Assembly: GCF_036199905.1 (NCBI RefSeq)
Contig: NZ_CP108109.1
Coordinates: forward strand, 1,054,001-1,118,000
Direction: 5' to 3'
DNA: 64,000 nt
Source: Streptomyces sp. NBC_00223
GTDB lineage: Bacteria > Actinomycetota > Actinomycetes > Streptomycetales > Streptomycetaceae
Part shown: positions 8,436 to 17,025 of the stretch, one piece after another
Position numbering within the stretch: the stretch's first letter is position 1
Layout of the letters: the number at the start of each line of letters is the position of its first letter
Position numbers and translations under genes: made by a program
Notes under the pieces: generated by a model
Databases searched by the model: none
What the model was told of the DNA's origin: nothing
What the model saw: the letters and a program-made list of their open reading frames with translations, nothing else

Positions 8436-9206
8436 ATGCCCACCCCCGACCACCCGCTCCCCGACATCACGGTCGGCCACCACCCCGACTTCGGCATCGT
8501 CGCTGCCAACCCCCAGCACCGCGCCACCAGCGCCTGGATGCTCAAAGGTTTCGGCTTCCACCCCGTCCCCAGCCACCCCGACCTGTACGCGCTCACCGAC
8601 CAGGAACACGACGGACGCGAACGCGCCACCCGGGCCGTGGCCCTGCTCCGCAAGGCCGGCTACAAAGTCGACGCGGACCTCGTCTTCGACCCGTCACTGG
8701 CTGACTCCTCCGGCCCCGACCGTCCGGCTCATGCGGCGCCGGTCCGTATCGCACCGGACATCGCCTTCGCCGAACACCCACAGCTCGGCATGGTCGCCGC
8801 CACCACCGACAGTGTCCCCCCGGCCCATCAACTGCTCGGCGAACACGGCTGGCAGCCCCACCCGCGCCTGGACATCTACACGCTGCCACCCGACACGGGC
8901 CGGGCCGACGGACTCGACACGGTCGCCCGGACCACGGTGGCGATGAACCACGCGGGCCTGCAAGTCGCCGTACAGCCCGCTCTCGCCCAGGACATCACCG
9001 CGCACAGGACCCCGGGCACGGGCACAGAGCACCCCGAGCAAGGTCATTCCTCCGCGACCCGCACCTTCCCCGCCACGAACGCCACCGCCCTCGCACCCAG
9101 CCCCGCCCGAGCCGGCCTTCCGGGCAAGCCGCCGGTTCCCACGCCGACCGCCACACCGCCGGCCGCTCCGGCGGATCCACCCATCGCGTACTCCCGCCAC
9201 CGCTGA
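8436..9206 (+). CDS. Hypothetical protein made of two tandem modules
   Basis: The sequence from MPTPDHPLPDITVGHHPDFG has two similar halves. Residues about 15-90 (HHPDFGIVAANPQHR, AWMLKGFGFHPVPSHPDLYAL, ATRAVALLRKAGYKVDADL) resemble residues about 105-180 (EHPQLGMVAATTDS, QLLGEHGWQPHPRLDIYTL, ARTTVAMNHAGLQVAVQPAL). Both halves match the module in the 6104, 10435 and 14408 proteins. The remainder is disordered. Internal duplication suggests a small binding domain used repeatedly; nothing enzymatic is visible. Confidence 0.7.
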   Translation: MPTPDHPLPDITVGHHPDFGIVAANPQHRATSAWMLKGFGFHPVPSHPDLYALTDQEHDGRERATRAVALLRKAGYKVDADLVFDPSLADSSGPDRPAHAAPVRIAPDIAFAEHPQLGMVAATTDSVPPAHQLLGEHGWQPHPRLDIYTLPPDTGRADGLDTVARTTVAMNHAGLQVAVQPALAQDITAHRTPGTGTEHPEQGHSSATRTFPATNATALAPSPARAGLPGKPPVPTPTATPPAAPADPPIAYSRHR

Positions 9207-9233
9207 GACCACTTCGTGCAAGGAGCGCTTCCC

Positions 9234-9731
9234 ATGGCTGTGAAAACGATCTGGCAGATCACGCACTCGTGTGGCCACGCGGCGTCCAGGGACCTGTCCG
9301 CCCGGCCTGCCGACCGCCGCGCGGGCTTTGCCGAATGGCTCGCCACCCAGGAGTGCACCGACTGCTGGAAGGCCGCACGCGACGGTGACGCTCAGGACAA
9401 GGCCGCCTGGCTGGAGGCCAAGCGTGCCCAGGAGCAGGCCGAGTCCGAAGCCTGGTCGGCGCAGTACGCGATGCCGCCCCTGGAGGGGACCGAGCGCGCC
9501 GTGGCCTGGGCCGTGCGGTGCCGGCACCAGATCCTGGCCGCCGCCTACACCGCCCTGGTCATCGAGGGCGAGACCACCGAGGCCGAGTGGGAGGCCGTCG
9601 AGGACGCGGCGCGCACCATCACCCGCGCCGGGTGGTGGATCGACCAGCGCTCCTCCGAGCCCGAAGACCTGACCGAGCTGCTAGACGCGGCGACCGAAGC
9701 CGACCGGCCGACCGAGAACCCGCACTTCTGA
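9234..9731 (+). CDS. Small protein with a possible zinc-binding CxxH/CxxC site, 165 aa
   Basis: The ATG at 9234 follows AAGGAGC at good spacing and gives MAVKTIWQITHSCGHAASRD. The HSCGH motif near residue 11 pairs with CTDCW near residue 40, consistent with a zinc ribbon or rubredoxin-like knuckle. A charged helix (AWLEAKRAQEQAESEAWSAQ) and a C-terminal helical part follow (HQILAAAYTALVIEGETTEAEWEAVEDAARTI). Similar small zinc proteins occur on actinobacterial plasmids. The specific function is unknown. Confidence 0.7.
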   Translation: MAVKTIWQITHSCGHAASRDLSARPADRRAGFAEWLATQECTDCWKAARDGDAQDKAAWLEAKRAQEQAESEAWSAQYAMPPLEGTERAVAWAVRCRHQILAAAYTALVIEGETTEAEWEAVEDAARTITRAGWWIDQRSSEPEDLTELLDAATEADRPTENPHF

Positions 9732-9803
9732 CCCGCCACGGTCGCCCGCCTGCCAGGCAGGGCATCGAGCCCCCCGCCCCCACCCTCCCGGAAGGGACAC
9801 CTC

Positions 9804-10313
9804 ATGCCCGAGTACCCGCTGCGCTGCGACGTACGGCGCACCGAAAGCACCACCGAGCTGCTCACCGAACTCCACGGCAGCGAACCCGGCTTCGACAACT
9901 ACCTGCTCACCGCCTGGTCGCCGGAGCTGACCGACCAGGACGTCATCACCCTTCCGCTGCTGGCCGCGCTGCTCGACGAGCCGGTGGCCCTGCGCAGGTC
10001 ACGCACCGGTCACACCCCGGCCCGGCGGCTCACCTGGCACTGCGCCCTGCGCAAGACCACCTCCACCGCCCTCAGCGACGACGACTGGTTCGAGCTGACC
10101 CGCGAGGTCCTCGACGCCACCGGCATCGAGCCGGACGACGATCCGCACGCCTGCCGCTGGGCGGCGCTGCGCAACCAGGCCGACGGGCTCGACATCGTCG
10201 CCACCGTCATCCGTCAGGACGGCCGCTGGGCCCGCCTCCACAACGACGGGTACTTCGCGCGGATCGCCGCCGAGAACTTCGACCACAACCACGGCCTCAG
10301 CCGGTCGGGATGA
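9804..10313 (+). CDS. Relaxase-like domain protein without the histidine triad
   Basis: 169 residues that align with the N-terminal domain of the relaxase at 39315-41063: LTWHCALRK (relaxase FWHCSVRAD), ALSDDDWFELTREVLDATGIEP (YLDDNDWAAIARRIVKAVGIAP), HACRWAALRN (AACRWVAVRH) and DIVATVIRQDGR (HIAATLVRQDGR). The relaxase motif HAPDHIHI is NQADGLDI here, so all three metal-binding His are lost. It cannot be a normal HUH nuclease. A role in DNA binding or in modulating the true relaxase is inferred. GGAAGGGAC precedes the ATG. Last gene before the second hairpin element. Confidence 0.75.
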   Translation: MPEYPLRCDVRRTESTTELLTELHGSEPGFDNYLLTAWSPELTDQDVITLPLLAALLDEPVALRRSRTGHTPARRLTWHCALRKTTSTALSDDDWFELTREVLDATGIEPDDDPHACRWAALRNQADGLDIVATVIRQDGRWARLHNDGYFARIAAENFDHNHGLSRSG

Positions 10314-10336
10314 CGACAGCGCGGCTGTCTATCACC

Positions 10337-10373
10337 GATCTGCGGCAGGGCCAAATCGCAGAATCTGCGGATC
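10337..10373 (+). promoter_or_regulatory. Conserved leader hairpin element, copy 2
   Basis: GATCTGCGG and CTGCGGATC flank a 19-nt loop with the core GGCCAAATCGC, preceded by TATCACC and followed by CTCG as in copy 1. Two left-arm substitutions relative to copy 1 give G-U pairs, leaving all nine pairs possible in RNA. It lies 61 bases before the GTG of the 10435 gene. In this copy ATCTGCGG also occurs as a direct repeat, so a DNA operator with repeated half-sites is an alternative reading. Confidence 0.6.
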
Positions 10374-10434
10374 CTCGTCTCCCGGAAGCCCGACCACGGG
10401 CCCCGTTCCTTCGCTCTCCTTCGAGGTCAGTGCC

Positions 10435-11697
10435 GTGATCGTCCGCCTTCAGCGCGCCAGCAACACCGCCGGTCTGCTCGCCTACCTGTACGGGCCGGGC
10501 GAGCGCGGCGACCAGGGCAACCTCCGCCTGGTGGAAGGGGATTGCCACGGAGCCCCGATCGATCTGCTCACCCACGCCGACGCCCTGCCCTACCTGGCTC
10601 ACGCCTTGGACGCGCCCGTCGAGCACCTGGGCACCCGGGCGCCCGAGCGGCCGGTGTGGGTCTGCTCGGTCCGCTCCGACCCCCAGCGCCCCGACCTGAG
10701 CGATGCCCAGTGGGCCGAGGTCGCCCGACGCCTGGCGGCGGTCACCGTCGCACCCGGAGGCAATCCAGACGCCTGCCGGTGGATCGCGCTGCGCAACCAG
10801 CCCCGGCAGGTGCACGTGGTGGCGACCCTCGCCCGCGAGGACGGCGGCATTCACAACCCGTATCGCGACGCCTTCCGCCTGCAGAAGGAGTGCCACCGCA
10901 TCGCCACCGAGTTCGGCCACCTGCCGGCACCCCCCATGCCCATGCCCACGACCGCAGCCCCAGCCTTGGAGAACTCCGTGCCCATCACCGTCACCATCGC
11001 CGCCGAGCGGAGCGGCAGTGTCGTCGCCCGGGGTGGCGACAGCCTGGCCAACTCCCTTCTCGACCATGCCGGATTCGCCTTCGCCAACGACTGGCACGGC
11101 CCCCGCCACCGCCTGCCGACCTCCATGGACCGCGAGGAGCAGGCGGCCATCGCCTCTCACGCCGCGCGGATGCTCCGTGCCGCCCGGTACACCGTCGAAC
11201 TCGACCCCGTACTCGACGCCGCTTCCGCCGACCCGCAGCGTGCGCTGTCCCTCAGTGACCAGGTCCTGGCGCTGACCAACCGGATCCGGGGCGCCCAGAG
11301 CGGAGCCGAACTGGCGGACGCGCTCGCCCCGCTCCTCCACACCGAGCACGGCGTCCTGGAACGGGTACGGGAGGCGCTGGAGGCCGCCGGCGAGCAGATC
11401 ACCGACCTGGACGACGAGGCGTACCAGTTGGGCGACGGGTTCGGCTTCGCCAGCGAGTTCATCACCGCAGCGCAGGGGGAACTGGTCGGCGCGGATGAGG
11501 AGTTGCGCCGTGTCGCCGTCCCGGCGCACGAGCGTGCGGCGGCGCGGTCGGCTGCGGTGCGCGATTCCCGCAGTGCGGCGCTGGCCACGTCACCCGCCGC
11601 CGATCAGGTATCGGCTGCCCGGAACGCCTCCCCGGCTGCCCCGGCCGCGGCACCGACCGTCGGTCCGGCGCGAGACTCCGCCTCCCGAGCCCGGTGA
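10435..11697 (+). CDS. Relaxase-like N-terminus fused to the LLxxxGF module, 420 aa
   Basis: Residues 1-160 resemble the relaxase domain at 39315-41063: AGLLAYLYGPGERGD (relaxase GLIRYLFGPGKRDE), WVCSVRSDPQRPDLSDAQW, DACRWIALRN and VHVVATLAREDGG. The HAPDHIHI motif is NQPRQVHV here, so only the last His remains. Residues about 203-263 carry the shared module (LLDHAGFAFANDWHGPRHRLP, MDREEQAAI, RMLRAARYTVELDPVL), followed by helices like those of the 6104 protein. The tail is Ala-rich. GTG at 10435 is preceded by GAGG. The fold is probably retained without strand-transfer chemistry. Confidence 0.75.
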   Translation: MIVRLQRASNTAGLLAYLYGPGERGDQGNLRLVEGDCHGAPIDLLTHADALPYLAHALDAPVEHLGTRAPERPVWVCSVRSDPQRPDLSDAQWAEVARRLAAVTVAPGGNPDACRWIALRNQPRQVHVVATLAREDGGIHNPYRDAFRLQKECHRIATEFGHLPAPPMPMPTTAAPALENSVPITVTIAAERSGSVVARGGDSLANSLLDHAGFAFANDWHGPRHRLPTSMDREEQAAIASHAARMLRAARYTVELDPVLDAASADPQRALSLSDQVLALTNRIRGAQSGAELADALAPLLHTEHGVLERVREALEAAGEQITDLDDEAYQLGDGFGFASEFITAAQGELVGADEELRRVAVPAHERAAARSAAVRDSRSAALATSPAADQVSAARNASPAAPAAAPTVGPARDSASRAR

Positions 11698-11703
11698 CCG
11701 GCG

Positions 11704-12978
11704 ATGCGTTTGCTGCCGTCCTCCGCCGTCGTCGTTCCGACGGCCTGGCGCCCCCTCTACCTGATGCGGGCCGCCGATGCCCTGGCCAGCGTGACGGCCA
11801 CCTACGCCATCCCGCTGCTGGTGCTGATCACCACCGGCTCCACCGCCTTGACCGGCATCGCGTTCCTGCTGGAGTGGACGCCGCGTCTGGGCGCCTTCAC
11901 CTTCGCCGGATCACTGACCGACCGCTTCGGTGCCGGCCACGTCTTCCGCTGCACCAACTTCGTCCGCGCCACCGTGGTCGCCCTGGCCGCCGGGGTACTG
12001 ACGGCCCTGCCCAGCGGGGGAACGGCGACAACAGGTGTTGTTCTGGCGTTCGGCGCGGTCTCCGGGCTGTTGGCGGAGGTCTCCTTCGTCGCGGTGGAGA
12101 CCCTCGCCGCGCAGGCCGGCCGCCACCTGGGCGGCCAGGCGCACCGTCTGCAGGCCGCGCAGACCGGGATCGACCAAGGCGCCGCGCTCGTAGGCCCGCT
12201 GCTGGGCGGACTGCTGCTGCTCGCCGGACCCAGCGTCCTGCTGGCCGTCGTCGCGCTGCTGGCGATGACCGCAGCCGCCGCCACGCAGGAGGACGATGCC
12301 CCGGCGGAACGCCACCGTGCGCCGAGCAGTCTGCTGACCGGGTGGCGGACCCTGCGCCGTACCCCGGCGCTGGTCTGGCTGGTCGGCGGACTTGCCGCGT
12401 CGAATCTGGCCAGCGGCGTCCTTCAGGCCGCGGCCCCCATCACCGTCATCCACCGCTTCCACTACTCCACCGCCGATGTCGGAGCGGTGTGGAGTGCCGC
12501 GGCCGTCGCCTCCCTGCTCACCGTGATCGCCACCCGGCGGGCCATCGACCGCTGGACGGTGTGGCCGGTCGGTGCCGTGGCCGCCGCCGTGTCCACCGCG
12601 GCCTGCCTCGGCGTTGCCCTGGCCCCCGGCTTCGCCGCCTACACCGCCGCCGTCGCGGTCCTGATGGCGGCCGAAGGCGCGCTCACCGTAGTGCTCCGTA
12701 CCCTGCGGGCCCGGCTCATCCCCGCCACCGCGTTCGGCTCGACGCTCGCGGTCACGATCATCCTGGTGCTGCTGCCTCTGCCGGTGGCCGGAGCCCTGGT
12801 CGCGGCCGTACCCGCCGCCGGTCTTCCGCACCTGCTGCTGGCCTGCGCCGTTCTGCAGGGCGTGGTGCTCGCCGCGGGCTTCAGCGGCCTACGACGTCAC
12901 CGAGCCGACTGCGACCCACCCCCGCGGATCGTCGCGCTGCACCGCGCCGGAGCCGACACGACGGTGGACGCGCCGTGA
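11704..12978 (+). CDS. Major facilitator superfamily transporter
   Basis: 424 residues with about 12 hydrophobic helices, the length and pattern of an MFS exporter. The first helices (ADALASVTATYAIPLLVLITTGSTALTGIAFLLEWTPRLGAFTFAGSLTDRFG) carry the loop 2-3 signature, including GSLTDRFG. It starts 6 bases after the preceding stop and is likely translationally coupled. The next gene encodes an ATP-grasp ligase, so the pair may make and export, or detoxify, an amino-acid or dipeptide-like compound. That pairing is inference; the substrate cannot be read from sequence. Confidence 0.85.
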   Translation: MRLLPSSAVVVPTAWRPLYLMRAADALASVTATYAIPLLVLITTGSTALTGIAFLLEWTPRLGAFTFAGSLTDRFGAGHVFRCTNFVRATVVALAAGVLTALPSGGTATTGVVLAFGAVSGLLAEVSFVAVETLAAQAGRHLGGQAHRLQAAQTGIDQGAALVGPLLGGLLLLAGPSVLLAVVALLAMTAAAATQEDDAPAERHRAPSSLLTGWRTLRRTPALVWLVGGLAASNLASGVLQAAAPITVIHRFHYSTADVGAVWSAAAVASLLTVIATRRAIDRWTVWPVGAVAAAVSTAACLGVALAPGFAAYTAAVAVLMAAEGALTVVLRTLRARLIPATAFGSTLAVTIILVLLPLPVAGALVAAVPAAGLPHLLLACAVLQGVVLAAGFSGLRRHRADCDPPPRIVALHRAGADTTVDAP

Positions 12979-13055
12979 CCACCGTCGTCCCGCCCCCGCT
13001 CGCAGCACCGTGCCCCTTCTTCTCCGTCCGACTTCCGCCGCCTGGAGGCTTTCCC

Positions 13056-14288
13056 ATGCCCCGAACCGCCCGCCCGCTGCTCATCGTCGTCGGCGGAACC
13101 GACCCGGTGTACCGCGGCTACTGCGCCGAGCAGGTCGCCGCCGCGTACGACATCGCGCTGATCGACACCAAGCCGCCGACCTGGCAGCAGCACCTGGTCG
13201 TCGACCACGAGGTCGCCGACACCCACGACCCGGGCGCCATCGTGGCCGCCGGCCTGGCGCTGGGCGAGCGGCACGCGATTGCCGGAGTCGTCACCTGGGA
13301 CGAATACGCCCTCGTCCCGGCCGCGAACCTCGCCGTCCGCCTCGGCCTGCCCGGCAACAGCGTCGAGTCGATGAACGCAGCCCGCAACAAGGCCGCCGGC
13401 CGCCACCTGTTCGCCGAGCACCACGTGCCCTCCGCGACGTCCACCCGCGTCGACACCCTCGACCAGGCCACGGCCGCCGCGTCCCGCACCGGCTTCCCCG
13501 TCGTCCTCAAGCCCGCCTCGCACGCGGCCAGCATCGGCGTCATCCGCGTCGACAAGCCCGAAGAGCTGCCCGCAGCCTGGGAGTTCGCCGCCGCCGGAGC
13601 CGGTGAGCAGGGGCCGGAGGGCCACGGAGTCCTGGTCGAGGAGTACCTGGACGGCCCCGAGATATCGGTCGAGTGCGTCACCTTCCGCGGCATGACCACG
13701 GCAGTCGCCGTCACCCGCAAGGAGGTCGGCTTCGCCCCGTACTTCGAGGAGACCGGCCACACCGTCACCGCGGGCGACCCGCTCCTGCCCCGCGTCGCGC
13801 CCATCGCCGCCCAGGCCGTACGGGCGCTGGGCATCACCGACGGCGTGCAGCACGTCGAGATGCGGCTTACCGCCTCCGGCCCCCGGATCATCGAGGTCAA
13901 CTCCCGTATCGGCGGCGACCTCATCGGCACACTCGTCCGCCTCGCCACCGGCCTGGAGCTGCCCCGCATCGCCGCCGACATCGCCTGCGGCAACGTTCCC
14001 TCCCTGACCGAGACAGCACACCAAACTGCCGCGATCAAGATCCTGTATCCCCCGGCCACCGGCACCCTCACCGCCCGCGCGCTCCCGCTCCAGCCCGGCC
14101 CTCGGCACCCTTGGCTGCACCAGGTCACCTGGCTGCGCGAAGCCGGCGACCGGGTCGCCCTGCCCCCGCACGGCAACCTCGACACCGCCCGCGTCGGCTT
14201 CGCCATCATCACCGCCGACAGCCCCGGAGCCGCCCACGAGCGGCTGGGAGCTGTGGCGGAGGGCTTGACCCTGACGGTGTCCGCATGA
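13056..14288 (+). CDS. ATP-grasp ligase (amino-acid/dipeptide ligase type)
   Basis: The ATG at 13056 follows CTGGAGG and yields 410 residues. Residues 1-105 are a Rossmann-like N-terminal domain (PLLIVVGGTDPVYRGYC). The central ATP-grasp domain has FPVVLKPASHAASIGV with Lys152 for ATP, the adenine-binding strand GVLVEEYLDGPEISVE (193-206), and the metal site HVEMRL...IIEVNSRIGGD (E280, N282, R284). A small C-terminal domain follows. This architecture is that of carboxylate-amine ligases such as L-amino-acid and carnosine-type ligases. Acceptor and donor are unknown. Probably co-expressed with the MFS gene. Confidence 0.85.
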   Translation: MPRTARPLLIVVGGTDPVYRGYCAEQVAAAYDIALIDTKPPTWQQHLVVDHEVADTHDPGAIVAAGLALGERHAIAGVVTWDEYALVPAANLAVRLGLPGNSVESMNAARNKAAGRHLFAEHHVPSATSTRVDTLDQATAAASRTGFPVVLKPASHAASIGVIRVDKPEELPAAWEFAAAGAGEQGPEGHGVLVEEYLDGPEISVECVTFRGMTTAVAVTRKEVGFAPYFEETGHTVTAGDPLLPRVAPIAAQAVRALGITDGVQHVEMRLTASGPRIIEVNSRIGGDLIGTLVRLATGLELPRIAADIACGNVPSLTETAHQTAAIKILYPPATGTLTARALPLQPGPRHPWLHQVTWLREAGDRVALPPHGNLDTARVGFAIITADSPGAAHERLGAVAEGLTLTVSA

Positions 14289-14407
14289 CCCCCGTGACGG
14301 CAGTACCCGCCGTCAGACCAGCCCGGATTCCCACGTCCCATCCCGCCCGGCAGTGGGGCGCGCACCACCATGTGCTCCCCGCCCGGCCCCCACCCGAAGG
14401 AGCCCTC

Positions 14408-14938
14408 GTGCCCAAGTCCTATCCGAGCATCGGCGACGCCACCGGTGCGGCCATAGCCCACAACACCGGTCAGGAGAACACGATCACTCGCGCAGCACAC
14501 CTCAACCGTGCCGATGACTTCGATGTGGACGTCGAGATCTTCCTCTGGCGCGACCGCAGTATCTGGGCCGACACCCGCACCGGCATACCCGAAAGCGCAC
14601 GGCAGCTCCTGCAGTCGTACGGCTTCGCCCGGATCTGGCACCCGGGCATCATCGACGCCCACGAACTGGTCGCGGACCTGTCCTGGCCCGAACAGAAGAT
14701 CCGCGCCAGCAAGGTCGCCGAATCCCTGGCCCTGTCGGGCTTCAGCGTGAACATCGATCCCGACCTCTACGACGACGTCGTCCTTCCCCCCAGCCTCGCC
14801 GAAGCCCGCCGCCTGCAGCACGCGGCGGCCACCCGCCCATCCCCCGCCACCGGCACCCACCGGCCCACAGCCCCCGCGCCCGCGGCGTCGCCCTCATCAC
14901 CAACGGCCGCCCCCACGCTGATCCGCCGCACCCGATAG
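14408..14938 (+). CDS. Plasmid-type protein with one LLxxxGF module, 176 aa
   Basis: GTG at 14408 follows GAAGGAGCCCTC. After MPKSYPSIGDATGAAIAHNT, the segment ESARQLLQSYGFARIWHPG, AHELVADLSWPEQKIRASKV, AESLALSGFSVNIDPDLYDD matches the module of the 6104, 8436 and 10435 proteins (xxLLxxxGF, HxL, LxxxGFxVxxDPxL). The C-terminal 50 residues are Pro/Ala/Thr-rich. No catalytic motif is seen. It lies just before the coupling-protein genes. Confidence 0.7.
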   Translation: MPKSYPSIGDATGAAIAHNTGQENTITRAAHLNRADDFDVDVEIFLWRDRSIWADTRTGIPESARQLLQSYGFARIWHPGIIDAHELVADLSWPEQKIRASKVAESLALSGFSVNIDPDLYDDVVLPPSLAEARRLQHAAATRPSPATGTHRPTAPAPAASPSSPTAAPTLIRRTR

Positions 14939-15013
14939 GAACCCCGCCGTGACCTGCAGAAGAACCCGCCGCCCCGCCACCCGCCCGGCCACCTCACACT
15001 CCTGGACTCCGCC

Positions 15014-16802
15014 ATGCCCACCCCGCGTACCCGCGCGCCCTCGACCACCACCGGCACCGACGCACTCCTGGTCCTCCTGTTCGGCGTCCTCGGCGCCGCC
15101 CTCGCCTTCGGCTCCCTGGCCTGGATCACCGGCAACCTCACCAACGCCCTTGTCGGCTCGGGCCGTTGGGCGCCGTTCCGGGCCACCGTCGCCCTGCTCC
15201 ACCCCGACGTGCTGTGGCCTTCCCTGAGCCCGGTCGCCCTGCTGACCGGGGCCCGGATCATCCCCGGCCTGCTCACCGCGAGCCTGGCCGTGACCGGCAT
15301 CGCGTGGTGGCTGCGCATACGCGGCGGCGCGAAGACCGGCCTGGCACGCAAGAAGGATCTCGCCCCGCTGCTGGGCAAGGAGATCACCGCCAAGGCCCGC
15401 AGCCTGCGGCCGAGCCTGAATGGCCGGGAGTACAAAAGACGTCGCGCCCGCTGACCGCGGCATCCTCCTCGGCACCCTGTCCCAGGGCCGGACCGAGATC
15501 CGGGCCTCCTGGGAAGACGTGATCGTCGCCATCATGGCCCCCCGCTCCGGGAAAACGTCCGGTCTGGCGATCCCCGCGATCCTCGCCGCCCCCGGACCGG
15601 TCCTGCTCACCAGCAACAAGGCCGCGAACGACGCCTTCACCACCACGGTCGGCGCCCGCGCCGATGTGGGTACGGTCTGGACGCTGGACCCGCAGCAGAT
15701 CGCCCACCACCCCAGGCAGATGTGGTGGGACATTCTGGCCGACGCCCGCGACCTGGCCGGAGCCAAACGCCTGGCCGGGCACTTCGTCGCCGCCTCGGTG
15801 GACGAATCGAACGGCTCCGACTTCTGGTCCACCGCCGCGTCCAACACCCTCGGCGCGCTGTTCCTGGCCGCCGCCTCCCACCGGCGCCCGATCACCGACG
15901 TCCTGGCCTGGCTCGCCGCCCCCGCCGACCGCACCCCGGTCGACCTGCTCACCGATGCCGGCCACGACGCGGTCGCCGCCCAGCTCCAGGGCACCGTCTC
16001 CGGAGCGACCGAAACACGGGACGGCATCTACGAGACCGCACGCCAGTACGCCAGTTGCCTCCTCGACCCCGACGTCGCCGCCTGGGTCACCCCGGCCAAA
16101 CACCTGCCGCAGTTCCGACCGACGGCTTTCGCCACCTCCCGCGACACCCTGTACCTGCTCAGCAAGGACGGCGGCGGCTCCGCCTCGGCGATCATCGCCG
16201 CTGCCGCCGACGCGGTCATGCGCGCGGCCGTCGTCGTCGCCGAACGCTCCGGCGGACGCCTCGACCCGCCCGCGCTGTGCGTCCTGGACGAAGCCGCCAA
16301 CGTCTGCAAAATCTCCGACCTCCCCGACCTCTACTCCCACCTGGGCAGCCGGGGCGTCATCCCGATGACGATCCTGCAGTCCTACCGGCAGGGGCAGAAG
16401 TGCTGGGGCGAGGCCGGGATGGACGCCCTGTGGTCCGCCGCCACTGTCAAGGTCATCGGATCGGGTATCGACGACGCCGACTTCGCCGACCGGCTCTCCC
16501 GGATGATCGGCGACCACGACGTACAGACCACCTCGGTCTCCACCTCCGAGTCCGGCAAGTCGACCTCCGTCAGCATGCGCACCGAGCGGATCCTGCCCCC
16601 TGACGCGATCCGCGCGCTGCCCAAGGGCAAAGCGCTGCTGTTCGCCACCGGAATCCGGGCCGCGATGCTCGACCTCAAGCCCTGGTACAAGGAACCCTCC
16701 GCCAAGGCCATCAGCCCCGCCTCGGCCGCCGCCACGTCCGCCATCACGAAGCGGGCCATCGCCAAAACCCTGGTCCGTGACGACTTCGAGGCGGCGTCGT
16801 GA
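15014..16802 (+). pseudogene. VirD4/TraD-like coupling protein, split by one extra A at 15434-15437
   Basis: Two frames overlap at 15420-15454. The first (15014-15454, 146 aa) has two transmembrane helices (LLVLLFGVLGAALAFGSLAW; IIPGLLTASLAVTGIAWWL). The second (from 15420, 460 aa) is the P-loop ATPase: Walker A APRSGKTSG (40-48), Walker B LCVLDEA (286-292), plus motifs SWEDVIVAIMAPRSGKT and LLFATGIRAAMLDLKPWY. Deleting one A from AAAA at 15434-15437 joins them as GREYKDVAPADRG, the normal single-chain layout of actinobacterial coupling proteins. It would bring the relaxosome to the conjugation pore. A real split or a sequencing error are equally compatible; if real, the ATPase half could still be translated from ATG 15420. 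Confidence 0.75.
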
Positions 16803-17023
16803 GCGCCCGGCCGCCGCGAACCGGAAGGCTCGCAACGTCGCCGATCGTCCGACATGGCGGCCGGTGGTGGCTGGTCAGCGACGCCGGCTCCATACCCGCC
16901 ACCGACCCGGCGTTCGCCGCCGAACTGGACCGTCTCGCCACAGCGATGGCAGCCGCCGACCGCGCCGTTGCCGACCTGCGGGCCGCGCCGAACACACCGC
17001 CCACCCCCGGGTCCGGGCGGTAG
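16799..17023 (+). CDS. Small hypothetical protein, 74 aa
   Basis: The GTG overlaps the coupling-protein stop (GTGA), which implies translational coupling. The protein MSARPPRTGRLATSPIVRHG continues with a WW-containing strand (GGRWWLVSDAGS) and an amphipathic helix (AFAAELDRLATAMAAADRAVADLRA). No family was recognised. Its position between the coupling protein and the DnaB-N-like gene suggests a minor accessory role in the transfer block. Confidence 0.65.
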   Translation: MSARPPRTGRLATSPIVRHGGRWWLVSDAGSIPATDPAFAAELDRLATAMAAADRAVADLRAAPNTPPTPGSGR

Positions 17024-17025
17024 CC

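Noticed and set aside
13118..14860. Long minus-strand open frame opposite the ATP-grasp gene
   Set aside because: GC-rich codon bias leaves the opposite strand free of stops. The peptide is low-complexity and lacks domains, while the plus strand encodes a well-formed ATP-grasp protein.
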